A stretch of 52,691 nt of DNA from Streptomyces violaceoruber (GTDB taxonomy: Bacteria; Actinomycetota; Actinomycetes; Streptomycetales; Streptomycetaceae), in the NCBI GenBank assembly GCA_000720805.1, contig JODI01000060.1, forward strand, positions 1 through 52,691, given 5' to 3'. The notes beneath the pieces were generated by a model. It saw only the letters and a list, made by a program, of their open reading frames with translations. It ran no database searches and was not told where the DNA came from. Within the stretch, counting starts at the first letter, position 1. The number at the start of each line of letters is the position of its first letter. A program made the translations under genes and the position numbers. Shown piece after piece: positions 18,525-27,147 of the stretch.

Positions 18525-19486
18525 TCCGCAGAATCGCAGCCGCCGCACTGAGCTTCTCCGCCCTGCTGGCGCTGACCGCCTGCGGCGCGGACTCCTCGGC
18601 GGACGCCTCGTCGAAGGACGGCACCCTCGTCATCGGCGACCAGGCCAAGACCCTCCAGACCATCATCGCCGCCTCCGATGCCCTCAAGGGCGCCAAGTAC
18701 AAGGTGAAGTGGGCCGAGTTCGAGGGCGCCGCCCCGCTCTACCAGGCCGTGCAGGCGGGCGCCGCCGACACGACGTACTCCGCCGATCTCCCGGCCCTCC
18801 AGGCGCTCAGCGGTGGGGTGAAGTTCAAGAACGTGGCCGCCCTGAAGAACGACGGGCGGCATGTCGGCATCGTCGTGGGCAAGGACTCCGGCATCGACAG
18901 CGTCAAGGACCTCAAGGGCCAGAAGGTCGTGGTGTCCTCCGCGAAGGGCAGCATCGCCGAGTACCTGCTGGCCAATGTGCTCCAGCAGAACGGGCTCAGC
19001 TACTCGGACGTGAAGGTGCAGTACCTGCTGCCGACCGACGCGCAGGCCGCCTTCGCCTCCGGGAAGATCAAGGCCTGGGCGACCTTCGGTGTCTACCAGG
19101 CCGTCGGCCTGGAGCAGGGCGGCAAGCTGCTCGCGAACGGTGCCGACGGCCGGGTCAGCGGTTACGGCTTCGTCGGCGCCTCCGACCAGGCCCTCGCCGA
19201 CCGGTCGAAGAAGGCCGCGCTCGCCGACTTCCTCAAGCGCCTCGGTACGGCCCTGGAATGGACCAGCACCCACAAGGACGCCTACGCCCAGGCCATCGAG
19301 GAGCGCAACGGCGCCGACCCCTCCGTGGCGAAAACGCTTGCCTCCGCCGCGTACAGCAAGGTCCTGCCCGTCACCTCGGACGTGAACAAGACCGTGCAGG
19401 GCGTGGCCGACCTCATGAACGGGATCGGTGTGCTGGAGCCGAACGTCGACGTGGCCGGATCTGCCGACACGTCCCTTCTCAAGTAG
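18521..19486 (+). CDS. ssuA: Sulfonate-binding lipoprotein (SsuA-like)
   Basis: 321 residues from a GTG that overlaps ssuB. A lipoprotein signal ends LLALTAC (Cys21 would be lipidated), anchoring the mature protein to the outer face of the membrane. The body is an NMT1/SsuA-type binding fold (LVIGDQAKTLQTIIAASDAL, FEGAAPLYQAVQAGAADTTYSADLPALQAL). It should deliver organosulfonates to SsuBC. A second, only distantly similar binding protein is encoded two genes later. Confidence 0.9.
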   Translation: MIRRIAAAALSFSALLALTACGADSSADASSKDGTLVIGDQAKTLQTIIAASDALKGAKYKVKWAEFEGAAPLYQAVQAGAADTTYSADLPALQALSGGVKFKNVAALKNDGRHVGIVVGKDSGIDSVKDLKGQKVVVSSAKGSIAEYLLANVLQQNGLSYSDVKVQYLLPTDAQAAFASGKIKAWATFGVYQAVGLEQGGKLLANGADGRVSGYGFVGASDQALADRSKKAALADFLKRLGTALEWTSTHKDAYAQAIEERNGADPSVAKTLASAAYSKVLPVTSDVNKTVQGVADLMNGIGVLEPNVDVAGSADTSLLK

Positions 19487-19509
19487 CCGTCACCTGCAGG
19501 GAGTTGCTC

Positions 19510-20607
19510 ATGCCTGTCGAGTTCATCAGTGCCGTCCACACCGACGCCGGGGCCTCGGGTCCGGCCGCGGCGAGCCGTACCGGGCTCGACGTCGGCCATC
19601 TGCGCAAGTTCGCCCGCGCGCTGGACGACGGCGGTTTCGACCACACCCTGGTCGCTTACCACTCGGCGTCCCCGGACGCCTTCCAGATCGCCCAGTTCGT
19701 CGCCACCCACACCGAGCGGATCCGCCCGATCCTGGCGCACCGGCCGGGCGTGATCTTCCCGACGCACGCGGCCCGGGCGCTCGCCACGCTGGACCAGATC
19801 AGCGGCGGCCGTCTCACGGTGCACATCATCTCCGGCGGCAGCGACGAGGAGCAGCGCCGGGAAGGCGACTACCTCGACAAGGCCGAACGGTACGAGCGTT
19901 CGGACGAATACATCCAGATCCTGCGGAAGGTGTGGCAGGCCGACGGGCCCGTCTCGCACGAAGGCAAGTACTTCACGTTCGAGGGCTACTACTCGGACGT
20001 GAAGCCCGTGAGCGGGCTGGTCCCGATCTCGGTGGGCGGGTCCTCACAGGACGCCTACCGGGTCGGCGGGCAGCAGGGCGACATCTTCGGGCTGTGGGGG
20101 GAGCCGCTGAAGGAGACGTCGGAGCAGATCGCCGCGGTGAACGCGGTCGCGAACGCCGCCGGGCGCCCCCGTCCCCGTATCTGGGTGTCGTTCCGCCCGA
20201 TCATCGCACCCACCGACGAGCTGGCCTGGGAGAAGGCGCACCGCACACTGGGGGTGCTCAAGGACCAGGCCCGCAACACGGAGTTGCTGCGCCACTACCG
20301 CACCACCGGTCGTCCGGCCAACGTGGGTTCGCAGCGGCTGCTCGACATCGCCGACCGCGGCGAGGTGCACGACCGGTGCCTGTGGACCGCCCCGGCGGTC
20401 GCCACCAACGCCGCCGGTGCCTCCACCGCGCTGGTCGGCTCGCCGGAGACGGTGGCCAAGGCGCTGCTCGACTACGTCGACATCGGCTGTGACCTGCTGT
20501 CGATCCGCGGCTACGACCCGCTCAACGACGCGATCGACTACGCCCGTCACGTCCTGCCGCTGGTGCGTCAGGAACTCGCCCACCGCGCCACCACCCAAGC
20601 CGCCTGA
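19510..20607 (+). CDS. ssuD: FMNH2-dependent alkanesulfonate monooxygenase (SsuD-like)
   Basis: 365 residues of the bacterial luciferase-like (LLM) fold. The sequence closely follows SsuD: FDHTLVAYHSASPDAFQIAQFVA, RPGVIFPTHAARALATLDQISGGRLTVHIISGGSDEEQRREGD, the stretch YERSDEYIQILRKVW and SVGGSSQDAYRVGGQQGDIFGLWGEP. The enzyme splits sulfonates to aldehyde and sulfite with reduced FMN and oxygen. No flavin reductase (SsuE) is encoded in the window, so FMNH2 must come from elsewhere. The ATG has a GGGAG site 24 bases after ssuA. Confidence 0.92.
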   Translation: MPVEFISAVHTDAGASGPAAASRTGLDVGHLRKFARALDDGGFDHTLVAYHSASPDAFQIAQFVATHTERIRPILAHRPGVIFPTHAARALATLDQISGGRLTVHIISGGSDEEQRREGDYLDKAERYERSDEYIQILRKVWQADGPVSHEGKYFTFEGYYSDVKPVSGLVPISVGGSSQDAYRVGGQQGDIFGLWGEPLKETSEQIAAVNAVANAAGRPRPRIWVSFRPIIAPTDELAWEKAHRTLGVLKDQARNTELLRHYRTTGRPANVGSQRLLDIADRGEVHDRCLWTAPAVATNAAGASTALVGSPETVAKALLDYVDIGCDLLSIRGYDPLNDAIDYARHVLPLVRQELAHRATTQAA

Positions 20608-20617
20608 TGGAGAGCCC

Positions 20618-21622
20618 GTGTTGTTCCGCCGCACCCTGCGCACGTCCGCCGCCGCCCTCGTCCTGCTGCTGCCCTTCGCGGCGGCCTGCGGGAGCGAGGC
20701 GCAGGCTGAATCCCCGTCCTCGTCCTCCGTCACCCTCAAGGTCGGCGCCACCGGCTGGAAGGTGGAGGAGGCCGTGCTGAAGTACGCCGGTCTCGACGAC
20801 ACCCCCTACCGGGTGAAGTGGAGCCAGTTCCAGGGCGGTGACCAGCAGCTCCAGGCCGTCCGGGCCGGGGCGCTGGACCTCGCCTCGTCCAGTGAGATAC
20901 CGCCGGTCTTCGCCGCCGCCGACGGCGAGCCCAACTTCAAGGTGGTCGCCGTGCAGCGCGGCGCGACCCTCAACCAGGAGGTCGTCGTCCCCAAGGGTTC
21001 GAAGGTGACCGGCATCGCCGGCCTGAAGGGCCGGAAGGTCGGCTACGTCCAGAACACCACCGCCCACTACTTCCTGTACGAGCTGCTGAAGCAGGCGGGC
21101 CTGAAGTGGTCCGACATCGACGCCAAGCCGCTGCTGCCCAACGACGGCCTGGCCGCGCTCAACGGCGGCAGCATCGACGCCCTCGCCTCCTACGGCACCT
21201 CGATCATCACCGCCCACCAGCAGGGCGCCACCACGGTCGGCTCGGGCCGGGACATCCTGTCCGGCAACTTCCTGTGGTCGGCGCGGGACAGCGTCCTGGA
21301 GAGCCCGGCGCAGAAGGCGGCCGCGGCCGATCTCATCGCACGGATCACCAAGGCGTACGCGTACGTCCGCGACGGGCACGAGGACGGCTTCGCCAAGATC
21401 ACCGCGGACGCCACCCACCAGCCCCTCGCCCAGGCACGCAAGGACCTCGTGGACGCCCAGACACAACGCCCGACGCAGGCCCGGCCGGTCGGTGCCGACA
21501 CCATCGCCTCACAGCAGAAGGTCGCCGATGCCTTCACCGAACTCGGAGCACTCAAAGGCCACTTGGACGTGAAGTCGTTCTGGACCACCGCACTGAACGC
21601 CGACCTGAGGAAGGCCCTGTGA
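20618..21622 (+). CDS. Second sulfonate-binding lipoprotein (SsuA-like)
   Basis: 334 residues starting at a GTG with GGAG upstream. The lipoprotein signal ends FAAAC (Cys24). The mature part (LKVGATGWKVEEAVLKYAGLDDTPYRVKWSQFQGGDQQLQAVRAGALDLASSSEIPPVFAAAD) is an SsuA-type fold, and EVVVPKGSKVTGIAGLKGRKVGYVQNTTAHYFLYELLKQAGL is typical of sulfonate and nitrate binding proteins. A second receptor for one importer suggests a broader or different sulfonate range. It overlaps the next gene by GTGA. Confidence 0.88.
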   Translation: MLFRRTLRTSAAALVLLLPFAAACGSEAQAESPSSSSVTLKVGATGWKVEEAVLKYAGLDDTPYRVKWSQFQGGDQQLQAVRAGALDLASSSEIPPVFAAADGEPNFKVVAVQRGATLNQEVVVPKGSKVTGIAGLKGRKVGYVQNTTAHYFLYELLKQAGLKWSDIDAKPLLPNDGLAALNGGSIDALASYGTSIITAHQQGATTVGSGRDILSGNFLWSARDSVLESPAQKAAAADLIARITKAYAYVRDGHEDGFAKITADATHQPLAQARKDLVDAQTQRPTQARPVGADTIASQQKVADAFTELGALKGHLDVKSFWTTALNADLRKAL

Positions 21623-22725
21623 CCGAGCGCATCGCCGAACTGGCCGCCGGGTACGACCGGACGGCCGCCTTCCCCGCCGAGTCCCTCCGGATCGCCCACG
21701 AGGCGGGCCTGCTCACCGCGACGATCGGCGAACGGTACGGCGGCCGGGGCGAGGGCGTCGAGGGGACCGCCCGCACCCTCCACTCGCTGGGCCGGCTCGA
21801 CCCGTCCGTCGCCCTGATCGCGGCGATGACGCTGGGCACACACGCCCGGCAGGCCGACCGGCCGCACTGGCCCGAGGAGGTGTACGGGCGGGTGGTCAAG
21901 GAGTCGTTCACGCGTCCCGTGCTGATCAACCACGCGCGGGTGGAGCCCGAGCTGGGCTCTCCGGCGCGGGGCGGGCTGCCCGCCACGCGCGCCCGCCGGA
22001 CGGCGGACGGCTGGGCCGTCAGCGGCACCAAGCGGTACGTGACGGGCGCCGAGGGACTGGACTGGTTCCTGGTGTGGGCGAGCACCGACGAACCGGAGCC
22101 GCGCGTGGGCACGTTCCTGGTGCCCGGGGACTCCCCCGGCATCGAGATCACGGGCCGCTGGGACCAGTTGGGGCTGCGCGCGAGCGGCAGTCACGACGTG
22201 ACCTTCCGCGAGGTGGAGGTCCCGTACGAGCACGTGATCGGTATCGGTCCGCACGGGCCCGCCGCGGAACAGGACAACCGGGCGGGTGCCGCCCTCCACC
22301 TCCCGCTCGCCGCCCTCTACCTGGGTGTCGCCCGCGCCGCCCAGGAGTTCTTCCACCACTTCGCCCACACCCGCGTGCCCGCCAACCTGGGGCACCCGGT
22401 GGCCCGTACCGAGCGCTTCCGGCGCACGGCCGGCGAGATCGAGGTACTGCTCGCCGCCGCCGAGCAGCTGGTGTTCGACGGTGCCGCGAGACTCGATGCC
22501 GGCGACACCGCGTACTCCCCCGAACGGGCCCTGGGCGCACGGGTGCTGGCCGACCGGCACGGGGTGCGGGCCGTGGAATCGGCCGTACGGCTGCTCGGCA
22601 ACCCGGCGCTGGCCCGCGGGAACCCGCTGGAGCGGCACTTCCGGGACATCCAGTGCGCCCCCGTGCACGCGCCCCAGGAGGACGTCTCCCTGCTCGCCAT
22701 CGGAACGAAGGCACTGAACCCGTGA
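21619..22725 (+). CDS. Acyl-CoA-dehydrogenase-family flavoprotein, probable sulfur-compound monooxygenase
   Basis: 368 residues with the three-domain acyl-CoA dehydrogenase fold: helical N-terminus (IAHEAGLLTATIGERYGGRGEG), middle beta domain (GWAVSGTKRYVTGAEGLDWFLVWAST, DQLGLRASGSHDVTFREVEVP) and helical C-terminus. The usual catalytic Glu is not obvious, and the C-terminal NPALARGNPLERHFRDIQCAPVHAPQED stretch resembles the DszC/SfnB flavin-dependent oxygenase branch. In a sulfonate operon it more likely oxidises an organosulfur substrate with FMNH2 than an acyl-CoA. It overlaps both its neighbours by four bases. Confidence 0.8.
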   Translation: MTERIAELAAGYDRTAAFPAESLRIAHEAGLLTATIGERYGGRGEGVEGTARTLHSLGRLDPSVALIAAMTLGTHARQADRPHWPEEVYGRVVKESFTRPVLINHARVEPELGSPARGGLPATRARRTADGWAVSGTKRYVTGAEGLDWFLVWASTDEPEPRVGTFLVPGDSPGIEITGRWDQLGLRASGSHDVTFREVEVPYEHVIGIGPHGPAAEQDNRAGAALHLPLAALYLGVARAAQEFFHHFAHTRVPANLGHPVARTERFRRTAGEIEVLLAAAEQLVFDGAARLDAGDTAYSPERALGARVLADRHGVRAVESAVRLLGNPALARGNPLERHFRDIQCAPVHAPQEDVSLLAIGTKALNP

Positions 22726-24098
22726 CCGCAGCACCCGAAACGACCGCCTCCGCCCGGCTCCTCGGCCTGCTCGCCCGGGATCTGCCGCCCGACCGTCTGA
22801 CCACCGACCCCGCGGTGCTCACCGCGCACGCCACCGACCGGTCCGGCACCAGGCCGGCCGGTGAACCGCTGGCCCTGGTGCGCGCCCGGCGGACCGAGGA
22901 CGTCACCGTCACCCTGCGGCACGCCCACACGCTGCGGGTGCCGGTGGTGCCGCGCGGGGCGGGAACCGGGCTGTCGGGCGGGGCCACCGCGCACGACGGC
23001 TGCCTGGTCCTGGACCTGTCCGGGATGGACCGCATCCTGGAACTGTCCGCCGACGACCAGCTCGCCGTCGTCGAACCCGGCGTGATCACCGCCGACCTGG
23101 ACCGGGCGGCGGGCGCGCACGGCCTGCGGTACGCACCGGACCCCGCGAGCGCGGCCCTGTCCACCATCGGCGGGAACATCGCGACCAACGCGGGCGGCCT
23201 CAGGTGCGCGAAGTACGGGGTGACCCGGGACAGTGTGCTGGGGCTGGAGGCGGTGCTCGCCGACGGGACGGTGGTGCGCACGGGCCGCCGTACGGTCAAG
23301 GGCGTCACCGGCTACGACCTCACCGCGCTGCTCACCGGCTCGGAGGGCACCCTCGCGGTGATCACCTCGGCGACGCTGCGGCTGCGGCCCCTTCCGGTGG
23401 CCACGGCCACGCTCGCCGCGTACTTCCCCTCGTTCGAGGCGGCCGCCGAGGCCTCGTACGCGATCACCCGGGCCGGAGTCGAGCCCGCGCTGGCCGAGCT
23501 CGTGGACGGGCCGGTGCTGCACGCCATCGATCCGGCACTGCGGGAGCGGGGCGCGGCGCTGCTGGTGGTGCAGTGCGACGGCGCGGGTGCGGCGGCCGAG
23601 GCGACGGCGGTCGCCCGGCTGCTCGCGCCCCTGGCCACCACGGTGGAGACGACCGAGGACCCCGCCGAGGCCGAGGCGCTGCTGGCCGCCCGCCGTCTGG
23701 CGCTGCCCGCGCTGGAGCGGCTGGGCCGCCCGCTCATCGAGGACATCGCCGTCCCGCGCTCCCGGCTAGCTCAGGCGGTGCGCGAGATACGGGCCATCTC
23801 CGCCCGCCACGACGTGCCCGTGTACACCCTCGCGCACGCGGCGGACGGCAACCTGCACCCGATCATCGTGGTGGACCCGTCCCTGGACCGGTTGCCGGAC
23901 GCCGCGTGGGAGGCGGCCGGCGAGATCTTCGCGCTGGCGCTGCGGCTCGGAGGCACCCTCACCGGGGAGCACGGGGTGGGTGTGCTCAAGCGGCAGTGGG
24001 TCGCGGAGGAACTCGGCCCCGCCGCCCACGCGCTGCAGCGCAGGCTCAAGGAGGTGTTCGACCCGAGGGGGATCCTCAACCCCGGCAAGAGCCTGTGA
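22722..24098 (+). CDS. FAD-linked oxidase, GlcD/D-lactate dehydrogenase family
   Basis: 458 residues. The VAO-type FAD domain has PVVPRGAGTGLSGGATAHDG and STIGGNIATNAGGLRCAKYGVTRDSVLG; the C-terminal cap contains YTLAHAADGNLHPII (HADGNLHP-like metal/substrate site) and GTLTGEHGVGVLKRQW, both hallmarks of glycolate and D-2-hydroxyacid dehydrogenases. As the last gene of the sulfonate operon it might oxidise a 2-hydroxyacid released from, or carrying, the sulfonate group; that link is inference. The stop is followed by a strong hairpin. Confidence 0.9.
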   Translation: MTAAPETTASARLLGLLARDLPPDRLTTDPAVLTAHATDRSGTRPAGEPLALVRARRTEDVTVTLRHAHTLRVPVVPRGAGTGLSGGATAHDGCLVLDLSGMDRILELSADDQLAVVEPGVITADLDRAAGAHGLRYAPDPASAALSTIGGNIATNAGGLRCAKYGVTRDSVLGLEAVLADGTVVRTGRRTVKGVTGYDLTALLTGSEGTLAVITSATLRLRPLPVATATLAAYFPSFEAAAEASYAITRAGVEPALAELVDGPVLHAIDPALRERGAALLVVQCDGAGAAAEATAVARLLAPLATTVETTEDPAEAEALLAARRLALPALERLGRPLIEDIAVPRSRLAQAVREIRAISARHDVPVYTLAHAADGNLHPIIVVDPSLDRLPDAAWEAAGEIFALALRLGGTLTGEHGVGVLKRQWVAEELGPAAHALQRRLKEVFDPRGILNPGKSL

Positions 24099-24171
24099 GG
24101 AGGGTGGGGCGCGGGTCAGCCCTCGGCGCGCGTGTCACCCGGTGCGGAAGCGGCAGCCCCGCACCATTCCC

Positions 24172-24215
24172 CGGGCCCGGCCGCTCCCTCTGCCGCTGCG
24201 CGGTGGCCGGGCCCG
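24172..24215. terminator. Bidirectional terminator between the sulfonate operon and the SseB-like gene
   Basis: CGGGCCCGGCC (from 24172) pairs with GGCCGGGCCCG (24205-24215), with GC/GC extending the stem over one irregularity. It sits midway between two convergent genes and is one of the strongest hairpins in the window. Confidence 0.7.
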
Positions 24216-24227
24216 ATCCGTTCGGTC

Positions 24228-24629
24228 CTACGGCCTGGCCAGCAGGGTGCGCACGCCCTCGGAGGTGAGGGTCAGCGGGTGGTCGGAGCTGGCGTCGATG
24301 GTGAGGGACAGGTCGTCGGCCGGCCACTGTGCGGCGAGCGCGCCCAGCGGGACCAGTCGATAGCGGGAGACGTACGGGAGCAGTTCGGCCATCTCCGGTT
24401 CGGAGGTGAACACCGGCACCACCGGAGCTCCGTCCTTCTGTTCGAGGACGGGCAGTGCCACCATGCCGGGGTCACTGGCCTCCTCCTGGCCGGCGTCGTC
24501 GGGCACGGGCACGAGCACCTCACTGCTCGCGAGAGTGTCCAGCGCCGCCGTGTCCTCGGTGTTCTCGGCCAGCGCGTCCAGCGCCCGCCGGGCCGGGGCG
24601 ACGTTGTTGTCGTACGCGGGTGTATCCAT
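24228..24629 (-). CDS. SseB-family protein
   Basis: 133 residues: a helical N-terminus (RRALDALAENTEDTAALDTLASSEVLVPVPDD) then the SseB N-terminal domain (VALPVLEQKDGAPVVPVFTSEPEMAELLP...RLVPLGALAAQWPADDLSLTIDASSDHPLTLTSEGVRTLLA). Such proteins are widespread in Streptomyces with no known function and are unrelated in practice to secretion. The ATG at 24629 follows AGGGGAAA. It is divergent from gap across about 200 bases. Confidence 0.75.
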   Translation of the reverse strand: MDTPAYDNNVAPARRALDALAENTEDTAALDTLASSEVLVPVPDDAGQEEASDPGMVALPVLEQKDGAPVVPVFTSEPEMAELLPYVSRYRLVPLGALAAQWPADDLSLTIDASSDHPLTLTSEGVRTLLARP

Positions 24630-24827
24630 GACTGTTTCCCCTGGTAGCGGCGGTAGTGCGAGCCGCCCGGGACAAGATCGCCCCGGAAGCGGTTCTGGTC
24701 GCGTACCCGACCCTGCCCAGAGCATTCATGGTGGCCCCAGGAGTTAACAGACGGTTCAACCCCTGTGCGGGACCCCTCGACCGAGAGGTTTAGCATATGA
24801 GCGCCACCTAGCTCGAAAGAGATACCC

Positions 24828-26279
24828 GTGACTGTCAAGGACGACTCGTTCACCAACTGGAAGACCCGCGAGGAGATCGCGGAGTCGATGATCCCCCTCA
24901 TCGGAAAGCTGCACCGCGAGCGGGACGTGACCGTCCTGCTGCACAGCCGCTCGCTGGTGAACAAGTCGGTGGTGAGCATCCTCAAGACCCACCGCTTCGC
25001 CCGCCAGATAGCCGGCGAGGAACTGTCGGTCACCGAGACCCTGCCGTTCCTGCGGACCCTCACCACCCTGGACCTCGGCCCGTCCCAGATCGACATCGGC
25101 ATGCTCGCCGCGACCTACCGGAGCGACGACCGCGGCCTGTCGGTGGAGGAGTTCACCGCCGAGGCGGTCGCCGGCGCGACGGGCACGGACCGGATCGAGC
25201 GCCGTGAGCCGCGTGACGTCGTCCTCTACGGCTTCGGCCGCATCGGGCGTCTCGTCGCCCGCCTGTTGATCGAGAAGACCGGCTCCGGCAACGGCCTGCG
25301 GCTGCGGGCCATCGTGGTGCGCGGCGGCGGACGCGCCGACGGGGACCTCGTCAAGCGCGCCTCGCTGCTGCGCCGGGACTCCATCCACGGCCAGTTCCAG
25401 GGGACGATCACCGTCGACGAGGCGAACAGCACGATCGTCGCCAACGGCAACGAGATCAGGGTGATCCACGCGAACGACCCGTCGGAGGTCGACTACACGG
25501 CGTACGGCATCAAGGACGCCATCCTCATCGACAACACCGGCAGGTGGCGCGACCGCGAGGGCCTGTCCCAGCACCTGCGTCCCGGCATCGACAAGGTCGT
25601 GCTGACCGCGCCCGGCAAGGGCGACGTCCCGAACATCGTGCACGGCGTCAACCACGACACGGTCAAGGCGGACGAGCAGATCCTGTCCTGCGCCTCCTGC
25701 ACCACCAACGCGATCGTGCCGCCGCTGAAGGCGATGGCGGACGAGTACGGCGTGCTGCGCGGCCATGTGGAGACCGTCCACTCCTTCACCAACGACCAGA
25801 ACCTGCTGGACAACTACCACAGCGCCGACCGCCGGGGCCGTTCCGCGCCGCTCAACATGGTCATCACCGAGACCGGTGCCGCCTCCGCCGTCGCCAAGGC
25901 GCTGCCCGACCTCGAGGCGCCGATCACCGGCAGCTCGATCCGGGTGCCGGTGCCGGACGTCTCGATCGCGATCCTCAGCCTGCGGCTCGGCCGCGAGACC
26001 ACCCGCGAGGAGGTCCTCGACCACCTCCGCGAGGTCTCGCTCACCTCACCGCTCAAGCGCCAGATCGACTTCACCACGGCCCCGGACGCGGTCTCCAGCG
26101 ACTTCATCGGCTCCCGGCACGCCTCGATCGTCGACGCGGGCGCGACCAAGGTCGACGGCGACAACGCGATCCTCTACCTCTGGTACGACAACGAGTTCGG
26201 CTACTCCTGCCAGGTCATCCGCGTCGTCCAGCACGTCTCCGGCGTGGAGTACCCCACGTACCCGGCCCCGGCGGCCTGA
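24828..26279 (+). CDS. gap: Glyceraldehyde-3-phosphate dehydrogenase, long form
   Basis: 483 residues from a GTG. Residues 1-125 are an extra helical domain (SFTNWKTREEIAESMIPLIGKLHRERDVTVLLHSRSL) not found in classical GAPDH. The dehydrogenase part follows, with the NAD motif YGFGRIGRL (134-142), catalytic Cys291 in SCASCTTNA and a C-terminal WYDNEFGYS. The long form is a recognised second GAPDH of streptomycetes and relatives. After YGFGRIGR the sequence lacks the usual Asp-rich NAD selectivity context, so cofactor preference is open. A TAGCAT -10-like box lies at 24791-24796. Confidence 0.92.
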   Translation: MTVKDDSFTNWKTREEIAESMIPLIGKLHRERDVTVLLHSRSLVNKSVVSILKTHRFARQIAGEELSVTETLPFLRTLTTLDLGPSQIDIGMLAATYRSDDRGLSVEEFTAEAVAGATGTDRIERREPRDVVLYGFGRIGRLVARLLIEKTGSGNGLRLRAIVVRGGGRADGDLVKRASLLRRDSIHGQFQGTITVDEANSTIVANGNEIRVIHANDPSEVDYTAYGIKDAILIDNTGRWRDREGLSQHLRPGIDKVVLTAPGKGDVPNIVHGVNHDTVKADEQILSCASCTTNAIVPPLKAMADEYGVLRGHVETVHSFTNDQNLLDNYHSADRRGRSAPLNMVITETGAASAVAKALPDLEAPITGSSIRVPVPDVSIAILSLRLGRETTREEVLDHLREVSLTSPLKRQIDFTTAPDAVSSDFIGSRHASIVDAGATKVDGDNAILYLWYDNEFGYSCQVIRVVQHVSGVEYPTYPAPAA

Positions 26280-26293
26280 CCTCACCGCAGGAC

Positions 26294-26331
26294 CTGGCCC
26301 GGCGCCCCTGAGGGTTCGGGCGTCAGGCCAG
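26294..26331. terminator. Bidirectional terminator after gap
   Basis: CTGGCC (26294-26299) with a GC-rich continuation pairs with GGGCG...GGCCAG (26318-26331). It lies between gap and the convergent HAD-like gene, overlapping the last codons of the latter. Confidence 0.6.
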
Positions 26332-26874
26332 GCCTGCCGCCCACTCCCCCAGCACCGCGAAGTCGTCGGTCGCCAAGCCGATCCGGGGGTCGATCCAGTG
26401 CAGCAGGGCGGGGCCGTCGTGGTGGGCGTCCACCCAGGCGCGGTCCGCGTCGGTGATCTCGTCGTCGACCCAGGCGAACGGCCGGCCCTTCGCCCAGGCG
26501 ACGACCTCCGGGGTCTTCCAGAACAGCCCGCCCCCGGGCGCCTCGGGCCGCGGCACCCGCCACGCGATGAAGGGCAGGGCGGGCAGCCCCAGGACCGGCG
26601 CGATGTACGTGTTCGCCTCTTCCTCCCAGGTGGTGGCCCACACCAGGTCGAAGGGCAGCGCGGCCAGCGCGGGTCCGTGGTCGGGGTTGAGCCACACCCG
26701 TAGCGGTCGCACCCGCTCGTCGGGCAGTCCCCACAGGGCCAGTCGGTAGCGCTCGGCGGCCTCCCAGCGAGGGGTCAGCAGCCGGTGCGTGCCGTACCCC
26801 GCGGGCCGACGGTGCGGCCTTGCGGCGTACGGGTTCAGCGGCCCGTCCACGTCCACCAGCAGCACCGGACGCAC
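26323..26874 (-). CDS. HAD-superfamily-like protein
   Basis: 183 residues. The N-terminus MRPVLLVDVDGPLNP carries the HAD DxD motif. LVWATTWEEEANTYIAPVLGLP and PFAWVDDEITDADRAWVD supply motif II and the motif IV acidic pair. The group resembles the HAD domain described in bacterial RNA-repair-associated proteins, but nothing here supports a specific substrate. It is a monocistronic gene convergent with gap. Confidence 0.75.
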   Translation of the reverse strand: MRPVLLVDVDGPLNPYAARPHRRPAGYGTHRLLTPRWEAAERYRLALWGLPDERVRPLRVWLNPDHGPALAALPFDLVWATTWEEEANTYIAPVLGLPALPFIAWRVPRPEAPGGGLFWKTPEVVAWAKGRPFAWVDDEITDADRAWVDAHHDGPALLHWIDPRIGLATDDFAVLGEWAAGLA

Positions 26875-26964
26875 CGCCCCACCTCCCCCTCGGTCCTGCT
26901 TCGCACGGTACCGACCCAGGGACGGTCCGCCCAGTGATATTCAGGCGGGAACCGGGGCGAACCG

Positions 26965-26986
26965 ATTTCGCTACAAGTTCCGAAAT
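26965..26986. promoter_or_regulatory. Candidate operator upstream of the glycoside-uptake operon
   Basis: ATTTCG (26965-26970) and CGAAAT (26981-26986) form a perfect inverted repeat with a 10-base spacer in an AT-rich patch about 160 bases before the binding-protein gene. CGAA-ATTA-TTCG overlaps the right arm. It is a plausible site for the operon's ROK repressor. Confidence 0.4.
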
Positions 26987-27147
26987 TATTCGTGACGGGT
27001 GTGCCACGCCCCCGCAACACGGGATTCCTAACGTCGCTGTCAGACACAAAGGCGCCATCACCCCCGTGGGGTTCATCGGACCGAAAAAGCTGCTTTCCCC
27101 GGAAATCAGCCCCTGTCCATGGCGCCTTCATGAGACAGGAGCTCCGA

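Noticed and set aside
23763..23780. TAGCTCAGGCGGTGCG resembling a tRNA D-arm
   Set aside because: It is inside the well-conserved FAD oxidase coding region and no anticodon or T-arm follows at tRNA spacing.
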